Assembly: GCA_020632715.1 (NCBI GenBank)
Contig: JACKFA010000002.1
Span: 858,501-922,500, forward strand
Length of the DNA: 64,000 nt
DNA from: Deltaproteobacteria bacterium
Lineage (GTDB): Bacteria; Myxococcota_A; UBA9042; PHBI01
Direction: 5' to 3'
The translations under genes and the position numbers were made by a program. The notes under the pieces were generated by a model, which was given only the letters and a program-made list of their open reading frames with translations, made no database searches and was not told the origin of the DNA. This document shows, one piece after another, positions 27,740 through 35,419 of the stretch; the stretch's first letter is position 1; every line of letters begins with the position of its first letter.

Positions 27740-30406
27740 ATGACGTTTCCCCCAGACGCCAGCGCCGACGTGTCTTCGTGGCACGCCCCGGCTGTGTTCT
27801 CTCCCGATTGCCTCCTCTTCGCGCAGGCCCCCGTCGCGACCATCCGCTGGGACGACGCCGGCCGCGTGACCGCCTGGAACGCCGCCGCGGAGCGCCTCTT
27901 CGGCCACGGCGAGGGCGATGTCCTCGGCGAGGACATCGCCTTCTTCCTACCGGCCGCCAGCGGTGACGCCGAGGCCCTGTGGCGCGAGATCGCGGCCGCT
28001 GGTGCCGCGGGGCGCAAGGTCGTGAACGCCACGCGCGACGGCCGGGCCCTGACGTGTCAGTGGCACTTCGCGCCGCTCGTCGACGCCGCGGGCGCGCAGG
28101 CGGGCGCGTTCACGGTCGTGCTCGACCTGACGGACCAGGAGCGGCTCCGGGGAGCGCTCGCGAGGACGCAGCGGATGGACGCGGTGAGCCGCATCGCGGG
28201 CGGGGTCGCGCACGAGTACAACAACCTCCTCGGCGTCGTGCTCTCCTACGCCGACTTCCTGCGCGACTCCTTCGCGCCAGGCGATCCGCGCCGCGCCGAG
28301 GTCGCGGAGATCACGGACGCCGCGCGGCGCGCGACCGAGCTCACGACGCAGCTCCTGTCGGTCGCGCACAAGCGCCTCACGGCGCGCGGCCCGACCGATC
28401 TCCGCGAGCGCGTCGCGTTCCACGGGCGGCTCCTCGAGCGGACGCTCGGTGAGCGCGTGGCCCTCGCGGTGCGCCTCCCCGACGAGCCCGTCGTGGTCGA
28501 TCTCGACCCGGCGAAGCTCGACCAGCTCCTCCTGAACCTCGTCCTGAACGCCCGTGACGCCATGCCGGACGGCGGGCAGATCACCGTCTCCGTCGAGGTC
28601 GCCGAGGGGCGCGCCCGCCTCGTCGTCGCGGACGACGGCGAGGGCATGGCGGAGGACGTCCGAAAGCGGGTGTTCGAGCCGTTCTTCACGACGAGGACGG
28701 ACGGCGCGGAGACGGGTCTCGGGCTCTCGACGAGCTACGCCATCGTGGTCGACGCGGGCGGGGCGATCGACGTCGTGAGCACGCCCGGCGCCGGCGCGAC
28801 CTTCACGGCGACGCTGCCGCTCAGCGCGTCGCTGCTCCCGGCGGCCGAGCACCTCGACGAGGTCACGCGGGTGGGCTTCGGCGAGCGGGTGTTGCTCGTC
28901 GAGGATCAGGCGGAGCTCCGTCGCGCGACGGCGAGGGTGCTCGAGCGCGGCGGCTTCAACGTCGTCATCGCGCGCGACGGGGGCGAGGCGATCCAGAAGA
29001 TCGACGCCCTCGGGCCCGCCATCGACCTCGTCGTGACGGACGTCCGGATGCCGTGCGCGAGCGGCTTCGACGTCGAGCGCCACGCCGCGCGGGTCATCCC
29101 CGGTCGCCCGGTCGTCCTGACGTCGGGCTACCCCGAGCGGCGCGGCTCGGAGCGCCGCGCCGACATCCTCTGGAAGCCCGTCCGCCCGCGAGAGCTCCTG
29201 CGCGCGGTCGCAGCGCGGCTCGCGGACGCCCAGGCGGCGCCGCCCACGGAGCTCGTCGTGCTGCGTGCGAGCGCCGACCCGACGGGCGACGAGCCCGCCT
29301 GCGTGCTGATCGTCGAGGACGACGACGCCATGCGCGGCGCGATGGCGCGGGTCCTCGCGGGGGCCGGCTGCGAGGTCCACGTGACGCCCTCGATCTCGGG
29401 GGCGCTCACCCTCCTGCGGGCCGGCCTCGAGCCGGCGCGGATCCTGTGCGACCTGCACCTCGTGGACGGCACCGCGAGCGACGTGCTCGGCTGGCTCGAG
29501 GCCACGCGGCCCGACCTCCGCGCCCGCTTCGTGCTCGTCACCGGGGGCGCGACCGGCGCCGAGGGGGACGCGCTCCTCGACGGGCGTGTCCCGGTCCTCG
29601 CGAAGCCCGTGACCCCGGGTGCGCTCCTCGCGCTCGTGGGCGGCGCGCCGGGGGCGAGCGGGGAGCGCGCCGTCGCTGGCCCCCGCGAGCTCATCGGCCA
29701 GGCCGTCGCGTCGCTCGCCGTCGTCTTCGAGCCGGTGATCGCGGTGGACGGTGGCGGGGTGTTCGCGCGCCGCGCCCGGGTCGTGTGCGAGCACGAGGCG
29801 ATCCCGACCCTCGAGGCGCTGTACACCGCTGCCGAGGTCGTCGGGATGGAGCTCGCCGTCGATCGCGCCGTCCGCGTCGCGGTCGCGGAGGCGTTGCGCG
29901 GGCGTGGCGACCGCGCGGAGCCCGTGATCGTGGACGTCCGCCACCGCGCCGTCCGCGACGGCTCGCTCGCGGCCGCCGACGAGCCCCTCCGGGACCTCGG
30001 CGGGCGCGTCGTCTTCGCCATGTCCGGGAGCGCCTGGGCGGCCGGCGATACGCGCTTCGACGCGGGCTGTCGCGCCCTCCGCGCGCGCGGCCACCGCCTC
30101 GCGCTCACCTACGCGGGCGAGGGCTGGGTCGGGCTCGCGCGGCTCGGGCAGCTGCGGCCGGATCTCGTGCTGGTCGCGGACGCGCTCACGCGCGGGGTCG
30201 ACGCGGCGCCGCTCCAGGTCGACCTCGTCGCGACCCTCGTCCGCGCCGCCGACCGCGCTGGCGCCGCCGTCGTGGCGACCGCCGTCGCGACCCGCGAGGA
30301 GGCCCTCGCGCTCGCCGCGATCGGCTGCGACCTGGTCGCGGGCCCCGCCGTCTCCCACCTGATCGAAGCCCCCCTCACCGCGAAGGAGCCGCCATGCGCG
30401 TCATGA
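27740..30406 (+). CDS. Hybrid sensor histidine kinase: PAS, HisKA, HATPase, two receivers, decayed EAL domain
   Basis: The 888-residue cytoplasmic protein has a PAS domain (about 25-135) and a DHp helix with GGVAHEYNNLLG (phospho-His). An ATPase with NLVLNARDAMPDGG, DDGEGM and GLGLS follows. Receiver 1 (about 390-500) has LLVEDQ, VVTDVRMP and WKPV; receiver 2 (about 530-640) has LIVEDDDAM, ILCDLHLVDG and AKPV. The last 220 residues align with EAL phosphodiesterases (FEPVIAVDGG, LGQLRPDLVLVADAL, VVATAVATREEALALAAIGCDLVAGP). However, the EAL triad itself and the metal-binding acidic residues are absent, so it is probably a non-catalytic sensor. The ATG at 27740 has AGGA 6-7 bases upstream and is preferred to 27698. 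Confidence 0.88.
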   Translation: MTFPPDASADVSSWHAPAVFSPDCLLFAQAPVATIRWDDAGRVTAWNAAAERLFGHGEGDVLGEDIAFFLPAASGDAEALWREIAAAGAAGRKVVNATRDGRALTCQWHFAPLVDAAGAQAGAFTVVLDLTDQERLRGALARTQRMDAVSRIAGGVAHEYNNLLGVVLSYADFLRDSFAPGDPRRAEVAEITDAARRATELTTQLLSVAHKRLTARGPTDLRERVAFHGRLLERTLGERVALAVRLPDEPVVVDLDPAKLDQLLLNLVLNARDAMPDGGQITVSVEVAEGRARLVVADDGEGMAEDVRKRVFEPFFTTRTDGAETGLGLSTSYAIVVDAGGAIDVVSTPGAGATFTATLPLSASLLPAAEHLDEVTRVGFGERVLLVEDQAELRRATARVLERGGFNVVIARDGGEAIQKIDALGPAIDLVVTDVRMPCASGFDVERHAARVIPGRPVVLTSGYPERRGSERRADILWKPVRPRELLRAVAARLADAQAAPPTELVVLRASADPTGDEPACVLIVEDDDAMRGAMARVLAGAGCEVHVTPSISGALTLLRAGLEPARILCDLHLVDGTASDVLGWLEATRPDLRARFVLVTGGATGAEGDALLDGRVPVLAKPVTPGALLALVGGAPGASGERAVAGPRELIGQAVASLAVVFEPVIAVDGGGVFARRARVVCEHEAIPTLEALYTAAEVVGMELAVDRAVRVAVAEALRGRGDRAEPVIVDVRHRAVRDGSLAAADEPLRDLGGRVVFAMSGSAWAAGDTRFDAGCRALRARGHRLALTYAGEGWVGLARLGQLRPDLVLVADALTRGVDAAPLQVDLVATLVRAADRAGAAVVATAVATREEALALAAIGCDLVAGPAVSHLIEAPLTAKEPPCAS

Positions 30407-30702
30407 CCCACCTCGAGCGCGTGCTCGAGTCGCCTTCCTATCCCGTCGTCGGGCTGCTCCGGCAGATCGCGCACGACCTCGCGACGCCGATCTCGACCGT
30501 CGCGATGGACGCGCACAGCGCGCGCCAGGCGGTCGCGCTCGTGGCCAGCGGCGGCGGCGTCGACTCGGCGGCCGTCGCGCGGCTCACGGCGGTGATCGCG
30601 AGCCTCGACGCGACGGCCGCGGAGCTCGACGGCTACCTCCGCCGCCTCGCGGACCGCCTGCGCGCCCACCGCTGCTTCCCCGACGCTGGAGACGCGCCAT
30701 GA
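30394..30702 (+). CDS. Small orphan DHp-like protein (H-box without an ATPase domain)
   Basis: The 102-residue, largely helical protein contains LLRQIAHDLATPISTVAMDA, which resembles the phospho-acceptor H-box of histidine kinases (HDLxTPxS), followed by a second helix suitable for a DHp hairpin. No ATP-binding domain follows. It starts within the last codons of the hybrid kinase, with a strong AAGGAG ribosome binding site, and ends in ATGA with the receiver-HDOD gene. A phosphotransfer or phosphatase shuttle between the two neighbours is plausible; the His near residue 27 is the residue to test. A simple dimerisation protein is the alternative. Confidence 0.7.
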   Translation: MRVMTHLERVLESPSYPVVGLLRQIAHDLATPISTVAMDAHSARQAVALVASGGGVDSAAVARLTAVIASLDATAAELDGYLRRLADRLRAHRCFPDAGDAP

Positions 30703-32249
30703 ACGCGGGGATCAAGCTCCCGCGGGTGCTGCTCATCGAGGACGACGCGCGCTTCGCCGCGGCCGTCGACCGCTGGCTCGCGGAGCTCGGGTATCGCGCG
30801 GAGCACGTCGCCTCCTCGGCGGAGGGGCTCGCGCGCCTCGGCGAAGAGCGCTACGACGCGCTCCTCCTCGACCTCGGGCTCCCGGATCTGCACGGCCACG
30901 CCGTGATCCGCCAGCTGAACAACCTCGGCGTGAGCGTCCCGACCATCGTCGTGAGCGGGACGACCGACATGGACGACGTGATCCGCGCGATGCGCGAGCG
31001 GGCGTCGGACTTCCTGCGGAAGCCGTTCTCAATCGACGACCTGTCGTCGGCGCTCGACCGCGCGATCCGCGGCGCGAAGGTCGAGACGCGGCGTGCCGAG
31101 GTCGCGCGCCCGGAGCCGACGCCCGCGCGGGACACGGCGCGCTGGGGCGTCACGTCGCGGAGATCGTCGGCCGGGATCGCCGGGACGCTCGGGCTGCCGG
31201 CGCCGGGCGCGCGGACGCCGAGCGCGCCGCCGCGGGCGCCGACCGGGAGCGGGCCGGTGAAGGACACGAAGAAGATCGGCGCGCCGGAGGTGAGGTCGTG
31301 GTCGGCGCTCACCGCCAGCGCCGTGGCGCTCGACGCGAGCGCCCCGCGCACCGGCGAGCGCGTCGCGAGCGCGCCCCGGTCGGGGGCGCGGGTCGTGAAG
31401 GACACCGAGGTGACGCTCGCGCGGCGCGTCCGGCGCGACCCCGACGTCGAGGAGATCCGGCCCGTCGCGGTGGAGCTCCTCGCCGGGGTCCGGAGCGGCC
31501 GCGTCGAGCTCCCGCGGGTCGACCCGCGGCTCGCGCGCTTCCCCGACTGCGTTACGGCGAGCGGCGGCGACGCTGGCGCGCTCGCGGACGTCGTCATCCG
31601 CGACCGCAAGTTCGCGAAGGCGGTCGTGCGCATCGCGCAGGGGGCCGCGTTCATCCGCGGCGTGCACGTCGAGGACGTCCGCTCGGCTTGCGAGTACCTC
31701 GGCGCGAAGGCCCTCGTCGCGATCTACCTCGAGCAGGTCGTGCGACGGCAGTTCGCGCCGGTGCGCGAGCCGCATCGCAGCGCCGTCGAGGCGCTCTGGC
31801 GGAAGGCGATCGTGACCTCGCGGGTCGCGCCGCTCATCGGGGCGATGCTCGACGCCCCGTGGCGCGATCAGGTGCGCTGCGTCGCGCTCTTCCACAACGC
31901 GGGCGGGGTCATGGCGCTCTCCCTGCTCTCCGCCGCCGAGGCGCCTGGGGAGCTCGTCGAGATCGAGCAGCTCGAGCGCGACGAGCTCTTCCTCGCCGGC
32001 CCCTTCGGCGAGCTCCTCGCCGAGCGCTGGGGCGTGCCGTCGGTGCTCACGCGCGCGGCGGACGCGCTCGCGCCGGACGGGAGCGTCGAGCACGCCGTGC
32101 TCGCGGCGCGGGCCATCGCCATCCAGGCGGGGCACCTCTGCTTCCCGGGGCACCTCTTCGCGGACCCTGTGCCGCACCTCGAGGCGCTCGGCCTCGGCCG
32201 GCACCACCTCGCGGAGCTCCGCGCGGCCGCCGAGAACGCCGCGGGCTGA
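30699..32249 (+). CDS. Receiver-HDOD response regulator
   Basis: The 516-residue protein has an N-terminal receiver domain (VLLIEDDARF, LLLDLGLPDLHG with the phospho-Asp, VVSGTT and RKPF). A long disordered Ala/Pro/Arg linker (about 130-255) precedes a C-terminal HDOD domain (from about 265, with IRDRKFAKAVVRIAQGAAF and YLGAKALVAIYLEQVV). HDOD proteins are non-enzymatic relatives of HD phosphohydrolases that act as signalling hubs. Its ATG overlaps the stop of the orphan DHp gene, and the ribosome binding site GGAG is present. The operon order kinase, DHp protein, receiver suggests a multi-step phosphorelay. It converges on selO with only 7 bp between stops. Confidence 0.9.
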   Translation: MNAGIKLPRVLLIEDDARFAAAVDRWLAELGYRAEHVASSAEGLARLGEERYDALLLDLGLPDLHGHAVIRQLNNLGVSVPTIVVSGTTDMDDVIRAMRERASDFLRKPFSIDDLSSALDRAIRGAKVETRRAEVARPEPTPARDTARWGVTSRRSSAGIAGTLGLPAPGARTPSAPPRAPTGSGPVKDTKKIGAPEVRSWSALTASAVALDASAPRTGERVASAPRSGARVVKDTEVTLARRVRRDPDVEEIRPVAVELLAGVRSGRVELPRVDPRLARFPDCVTASGGDAGALADVVIRDRKFAKAVVRIAQGAAFIRGVHVEDVRSACEYLGAKALVAIYLEQVVRRQFAPVREPHRSAVEALWRKAIVTSRVAPLIGAMLDAPWRDQVRCVALFHNAGGVMALSLLSAAEAPGELVEIEQLERDELFLAGPFGELLAERWGVPSVLTRAADALAPDGSVEHAVLAARAIAIQAGHLCFPGHLFADPVPHLEALGLGRHHLAELRAAAENAAG

Positions 32250-32256
32250 CGCGAAC

Positions 32257-33888
32257 CTACGAGGAGCAGGAGAGCGCCGAGCAGCCCGCCTTGTGGCGCG
32301 CCCACTCGGGTCGGCGGGCGGCGAAGCGCTCGCGGCCGGGCTGCTCGTCGTAGGGGCGGCGCATGAGGTCGAGGAGCTCGAGGATCCGGGACGGGTCGCC
32401 GGCCTCGGCGAGGTCGATGGCCTCCTGCGCGAGGTAGTTCCGGAGCACGAAGCGCGGGTTCGCGCGGTTCATGGCGGCCACGCGCTCGGCGTCCGGGCGG
32501 CCGTCGGCGCGGACGCGGGCGCCCCAGCGGCGGAGCCAGTCGAGCAGGGCCTCGTCGTGGTCGGCGGGGCGCGAGGTCTCGTAGAAGGCGTCGGCGAGCG
32601 GCGCGAGGAGCGCGGCGTCGGCCGCGTCGGGCGCGGTCGGGACGGCCGCGAGCTGGCGATGGAAGATCGTCATGTCGGTCTCGACGCGGCGGAGGAGGCG
32701 GTCGAGGTCCTGCGCGAGGGCGACGTCGCGGTCGGGGTCGAAGGCGACGAGCCCGAGCTTGTCGGCCATCATGGCCTCGTGGGTGACGGCGAAGGTGCTC
32801 GCGTAGGCGGACAGGGCCTCCTCGAGGGGCGCGGCCTCGCCGATCAAGGGGTAGAGGGCGTTCGCGAAGCGGACGAGGTTCCAGAGCGCGATCTGGGGCT
32901 GGTTCGCGAAGCGGTAGCGGCGGCCGCCGGCGTCGGTCGTGTTCGGGGTCCAGTCGGGGTCGTAGACGTCGAGGAAGCCGTAGGGGCCGTAGTCGATGGT
33001 GAGCCCGAGGACGCTCATGTTGTCGGTGTTCATGACGCCGTGGACGAAGCCGACGCGCATCCAGTGGGCGACCATGACGGCGGTGCGGCGGGCGATCTCG
33101 GCGAGGAGGGCGAGCGTCGCGTCGCGGCCGGGCGGGCCGAGCTCGGGGAAGAGGCGCGTGACGGTGTGATCGACGAGGCGCTCGAGGAGATCGAGGTCCT
33201 GGCGCGCCGCGAGGATCTCGAAGTTGCCGAAGCGGAGGAAGGAGGGGGCCACGCGGCAGACGACGGCGCCGGGCTCGTGCCGCGCGCGCCCGTCGTAGAA
33301 CATGTCGCGGAGGACGGGCTCGCCGGTCCCGATTAGCGAGAGCGCGCGCGTCGTCGGGACGCCGAGGTGGTGCATGGCCTCGCTCTGGAGGAGCTCGCGG
33401 ATGGAGGAGCGCAGGACGGCGCGGCCGTCGGCGGTGCGCGAGTACGGCGTGGGGCCGGCGCCCTTGAGCTGGAGCTCGTACGAGGCGCCGCCCGGGGCCT
33501 CGAGCTCGCCGAGGGTGATGGCGCGGCCGTCGCCGAGCTGGTTCGCCCAGTTGCCGAACTGGTGGCCGCCATAGCAGGCGGCGTAGGGGGCCATGCCGGG
33601 GAGGAGGGCGTTGCCGGCGAGCACGGGGGTGAGGGCGTCGCGGGCGGCGGGGTCGTCGGGGAGGCCGAGGAGCGACGCGACCTCGGGGACCCAGGCGAGG
33701 AGGCGCGGCGCGGCGACCGGGGTCGGGAGGACGCGCGAGTACGCGGCGCCGACGACCTGCCGGCGGTAGTTCCGGGGCTCGGGGTCGCCGGGGAGGGCGC
33801 TCACGAAGGCGTCGTCGAAGCGGAGGCCGCGGAGGGCGGGGGCCAGGGCGAGGTCGAGCGGCGCTGGGTCGGTGGGGGCGGCGGTCAC
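32257..33888 (-). CDS. selO: SelO protein adenylyltransferase (YdiU/UPF0061 family)
   Basis: SelO is a pseudokinase-fold enzyme that AMPylates Ser/Thr/Tyr of proteins in redox homeostasis. The 543-residue product has family motifs ACYGGHQFGNWANQLGDGRA, LQLKGAGPTPYSR, RDMFYDG, and GFVHGVMNTDNMS with IDYGPYGFLD, which provide the metal-binding Asn and Asp. The C-terminus KAGCSALSCSS contains the paired Cys that replaces the selenocysteine of eukaryotic SelO. The start is GTG, with no strong ribosome binding site. It is a single gene on this strand between convergent and divergent neighbours. Confidence 0.95.
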   Translation of the reverse strand: MTAAPTDPAPLDLALAPALRGLRFDDAFVSALPGDPEPRNYRRQVVGAAYSRVLPTPVAAPRLLAWVPEVASLLGLPDDPAARDALTPVLAGNALLPGMAPYAACYGGHQFGNWANQLGDGRAITLGELEAPGGASYELQLKGAGPTPYSRTADGRAVLRSSIRELLQSEAMHHLGVPTTRALSLIGTGEPVLRDMFYDGRARHEPGAVVCRVAPSFLRFGNFEILAARQDLDLLERLVDHTVTRLFPELGPPGRDATLALLAEIARRTAVMVAHWMRVGFVHGVMNTDNMSVLGLTIDYGPYGFLDVYDPDWTPNTTDAGGRRYRFANQPQIALWNLVRFANALYPLIGEAAPLEEALSAYASTFAVTHEAMMADKLGLVAFDPDRDVALAQDLDRLLRRVETDMTIFHRQLAAVPTAPDAADAALLAPLADAFYETSRPADHDEALLDWLRRWGARVRADGRPDAERVAAMNRANPRFVLRNYLAQEAIDLAEAGDPSRILELLDLMRRPYDEQPGRERFAARRPEWARHKAGCSALSCSS

Positions 33889-34002
33889 GGCGGGCGGCTC
33901 CGGGCTGGGGTCGCGGCAGGGTAGGGACGGGCGGCGCGCGAGTCACGCGGCGGGCCGCGCGGCGCGGGCGACGCGGGGGCCGCGATCTGGTATCGACCCC
34001 GC

Positions 34003-34025
34003 ATGTTCTCGACCATCACCGACGA
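34003..34025. repeat. Copy 1 of a 23-bp duplicated leader segment
   Basis: ATGTTCTCGACCATCACCGA and three further bases occur here and, with one mismatch, at 34647-34669. Both copies are preceded by a similar GATCTGSTATCGAC block. This copy lies just before the DUF4262 gene and includes its ribosome binding region. The ATG in it starts only a short overlapping frame and is not taken as a gene. Confidence 0.75.
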
Positions 34026-34037
34026 GGGAGCGAACGC

Positions 34038-34550
34038 ATGTCCGACGCGCTACCGGAGCCCCGCGACGACGACGATCAGAAGCTGCTCGACGACGTCGCC
34101 CAGGTGGGCTGGCACCTCGTCCTCGTGCCGGAGGACGCCGACACGCCTGGCTGGGCCTACACGATCGGCCTCGAGCGGAGCCATGGCCACCCGGAGCTCG
34201 TCGTCTTCGGGCTCGATCTCGAGACCGCCGGCGGCGTCCTGAACCTCCTCGGCGAGCGGATCCGCGACGGCGAACGGTTCGCGCTCGACGCCGAGATCGC
34301 CGACGTCATCGAGGACGGCGAGCTCGCGCTGCGGCCCGTGGCCGCGCGTTGGTACGAGCCCTTCCTCGGGTACGCGCGCTGGTTCTACGGCGGCGACGGG
34401 TTCACCGCGTGGCAGCTCTTCTGGCCCGAGGACGACGGCGTCATGCCGTGGGACGAGGGGGCGTCGGAGTGGCTCCGCGAGAACCAGCCGCGCCTCTACG
34501 CGACGCGGGTCGGCGAGGCCGGGGTCGAGGCGCTGCTCGCGTCGATGTAG
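34038..34550 (+). CDS. DUF4262 domain protein
   Basis: The 170-residue cytoplasmic protein matches DUF4262: VGWHLVLVPEDADTPGWAYT, IGLERSHGHPELVVFGLD and a Trp-rich C-terminal part with WQLFWPED. GAGGGAGC precedes the ATG by about 9 bases. The family is widespread and has no established function; relatives are often found near toxin or phage-defence genes, but nothing here shows that role. It is followed after 96 bp by the SMUG1-type glycosylase on the same strand, which shares its leader sequence. Confidence 0.85.
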   Translation: MSDALPEPRDDDDQKLLDDVAQVGWHLVLVPEDADTPGWAYTIGLERSHGHPELVVFGLDLETAGGVLNLLGERIRDGERFALDAEIADVIEDGELALRPVAARWYEPFLGYARWFYGGDGFTAWQLFWPEDDGVMPWDEGASEWLRENQPRLYATRVGEAGVEALLASM

Positions 34551-34646
34551 CGACGGCGGCGGTGCGCTTCAGAATGGCGGCGGGATCTGCTATCGACAGA
34601 GCCCGCGCGCGACGGAGTGCGCGACGACGATGACGACGCAGAGGCG

Positions 34647-34669
34647 ATGCTCTCGACCATCACCGACGA
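34647..34669. repeat. Copy 2 of the duplicated leader segment
   Basis: This copy matches 34003-34025 at 22 of 23 positions. Here it encodes the first residues of the SMUG1-type protein (MLSTITDD), which are not part of the conserved family domain. That suggests the coding start was captured from duplicated leader DNA. Confidence 0.7.
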
Positions 34670-35354
34670 CCTCGTGGCGGACCTCCGCGGCATGACCTTC
34701 GCGGCGCCGGTCACCCACGTCTACAACCCCCTCGAGTACGCGCGCGCCCCGTGGGACGCCTACTGCGCCCGCTTCGGGCAGGGCCCTCGCGACGTCCTCC
34801 TCCTCGGCATGAACCCGGGCCCCTTCGGCATGGCGCAGACGGGCGTCCCCTTCGGCGAGGTCGGCCACGTGCGCGACTGGCTCGGGCTCGAGGCGCCGGT
34901 CGGCAAGCCCGCCGTCGAGCACCCGAAGCGCCCGGTGCAGGGCTTCGACTGCACGCGCAGCGAGGTCTCCGGCGCCCGCCTCTGGGGCTGGGCGCGCGAG
35001 CGCTACGGCACGCCCGAGGCCTTCTTCGCGCGCTACTTCATCCTGAACTACTGTCCGCTCGTGTTCATGGAGGAGAGCGGCCGGAACCGCGTCCCCGAGA
35101 AGCTCCCGAAGGCCGAGCGCGAGCCGCTCTTCGCGGCCTGCGACCGGGCGCTGCGGCGCACGGTCGAGGCGTTCCGGCCGCGCCTCGCCGTCGGCGTCGG
35201 GAAGTTCGCCGAGAAGAAGCTCCAGGACGTCGTGGGCGATCTCCCGGGGCTCGTCATCGGGTCGGTCCCGCACCCGAGCCCGGCGAGCCCCCTCGCGAAC
35301 GCCGGCTGGGCGCCGCTCATGGACGCCGCCCTCGCCGAGCTCGGCGCGCCCTGA
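34647..35354 (+). CDS. SMUG1-type uracil-DNA glycosylase
   Basis: SMUG1 enzymes excise uracil and oxidised pyrimidines from DNA, starting base excision repair. The 235-residue product has the defining motif LLLGMNPGPFGMAQTGVPFG, with Asn as the catalytic or water-binding residue, and the second motif HPSPASPLANAGW. Upstream of motif 1 is VTHVYNPLEYARAPWDAYCARFG. The ATG at 34647 was chosen because the repeat begins there; a GTG at 34617 would add ten acidic residues. The GAGG close to the ATG leaves an unusually short gap. It converges on the IQM-like gene across a hairpin. Confidence 0.92.
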   Translation: MLSTITDDLVADLRGMTFAAPVTHVYNPLEYARAPWDAYCARFGQGPRDVLLLGMNPGPFGMAQTGVPFGEVGHVRDWLGLEAPVGKPAVEHPKRPVQGFDCTRSEVSGARLWGWARERYGTPEAFFARYFILNYCPLVFMEESGRNRVPEKLPKAEREPLFAACDRALRRTVEAFRPRLAVGVGKFAEKKLQDVVGDLPGLVIGSVPHPSPASPLANAGWAPLMDAALAELGAP

Positions 35355-35364
35355 GTGAGCCCCC

Positions 35365-35398
35365 GCCTCGCCGCGAGCGCGTCAGCCCGCGGCGAGGC
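35365..35398. terminator. Bidirectional hairpin between SMUG1 and IQM-like genes
   Basis: A perfect 11-bp inverted repeat (GCCTCGCCGCG and CGCGGCGAGGC, 12-base loop) lies between two convergent stops. It lacks a T-run but its position fits a shared terminator. Confidence 0.5.
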
Positions 35399-35419
35399 CT
35401 GCGCCGCCGCCGCCCGCGC

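Noticed and set aside
34003..34242. Short frame starting at the ATG in the duplicated leader
   Set aside because: It overlaps the DUF4262 gene in another frame and has no recognisable content.
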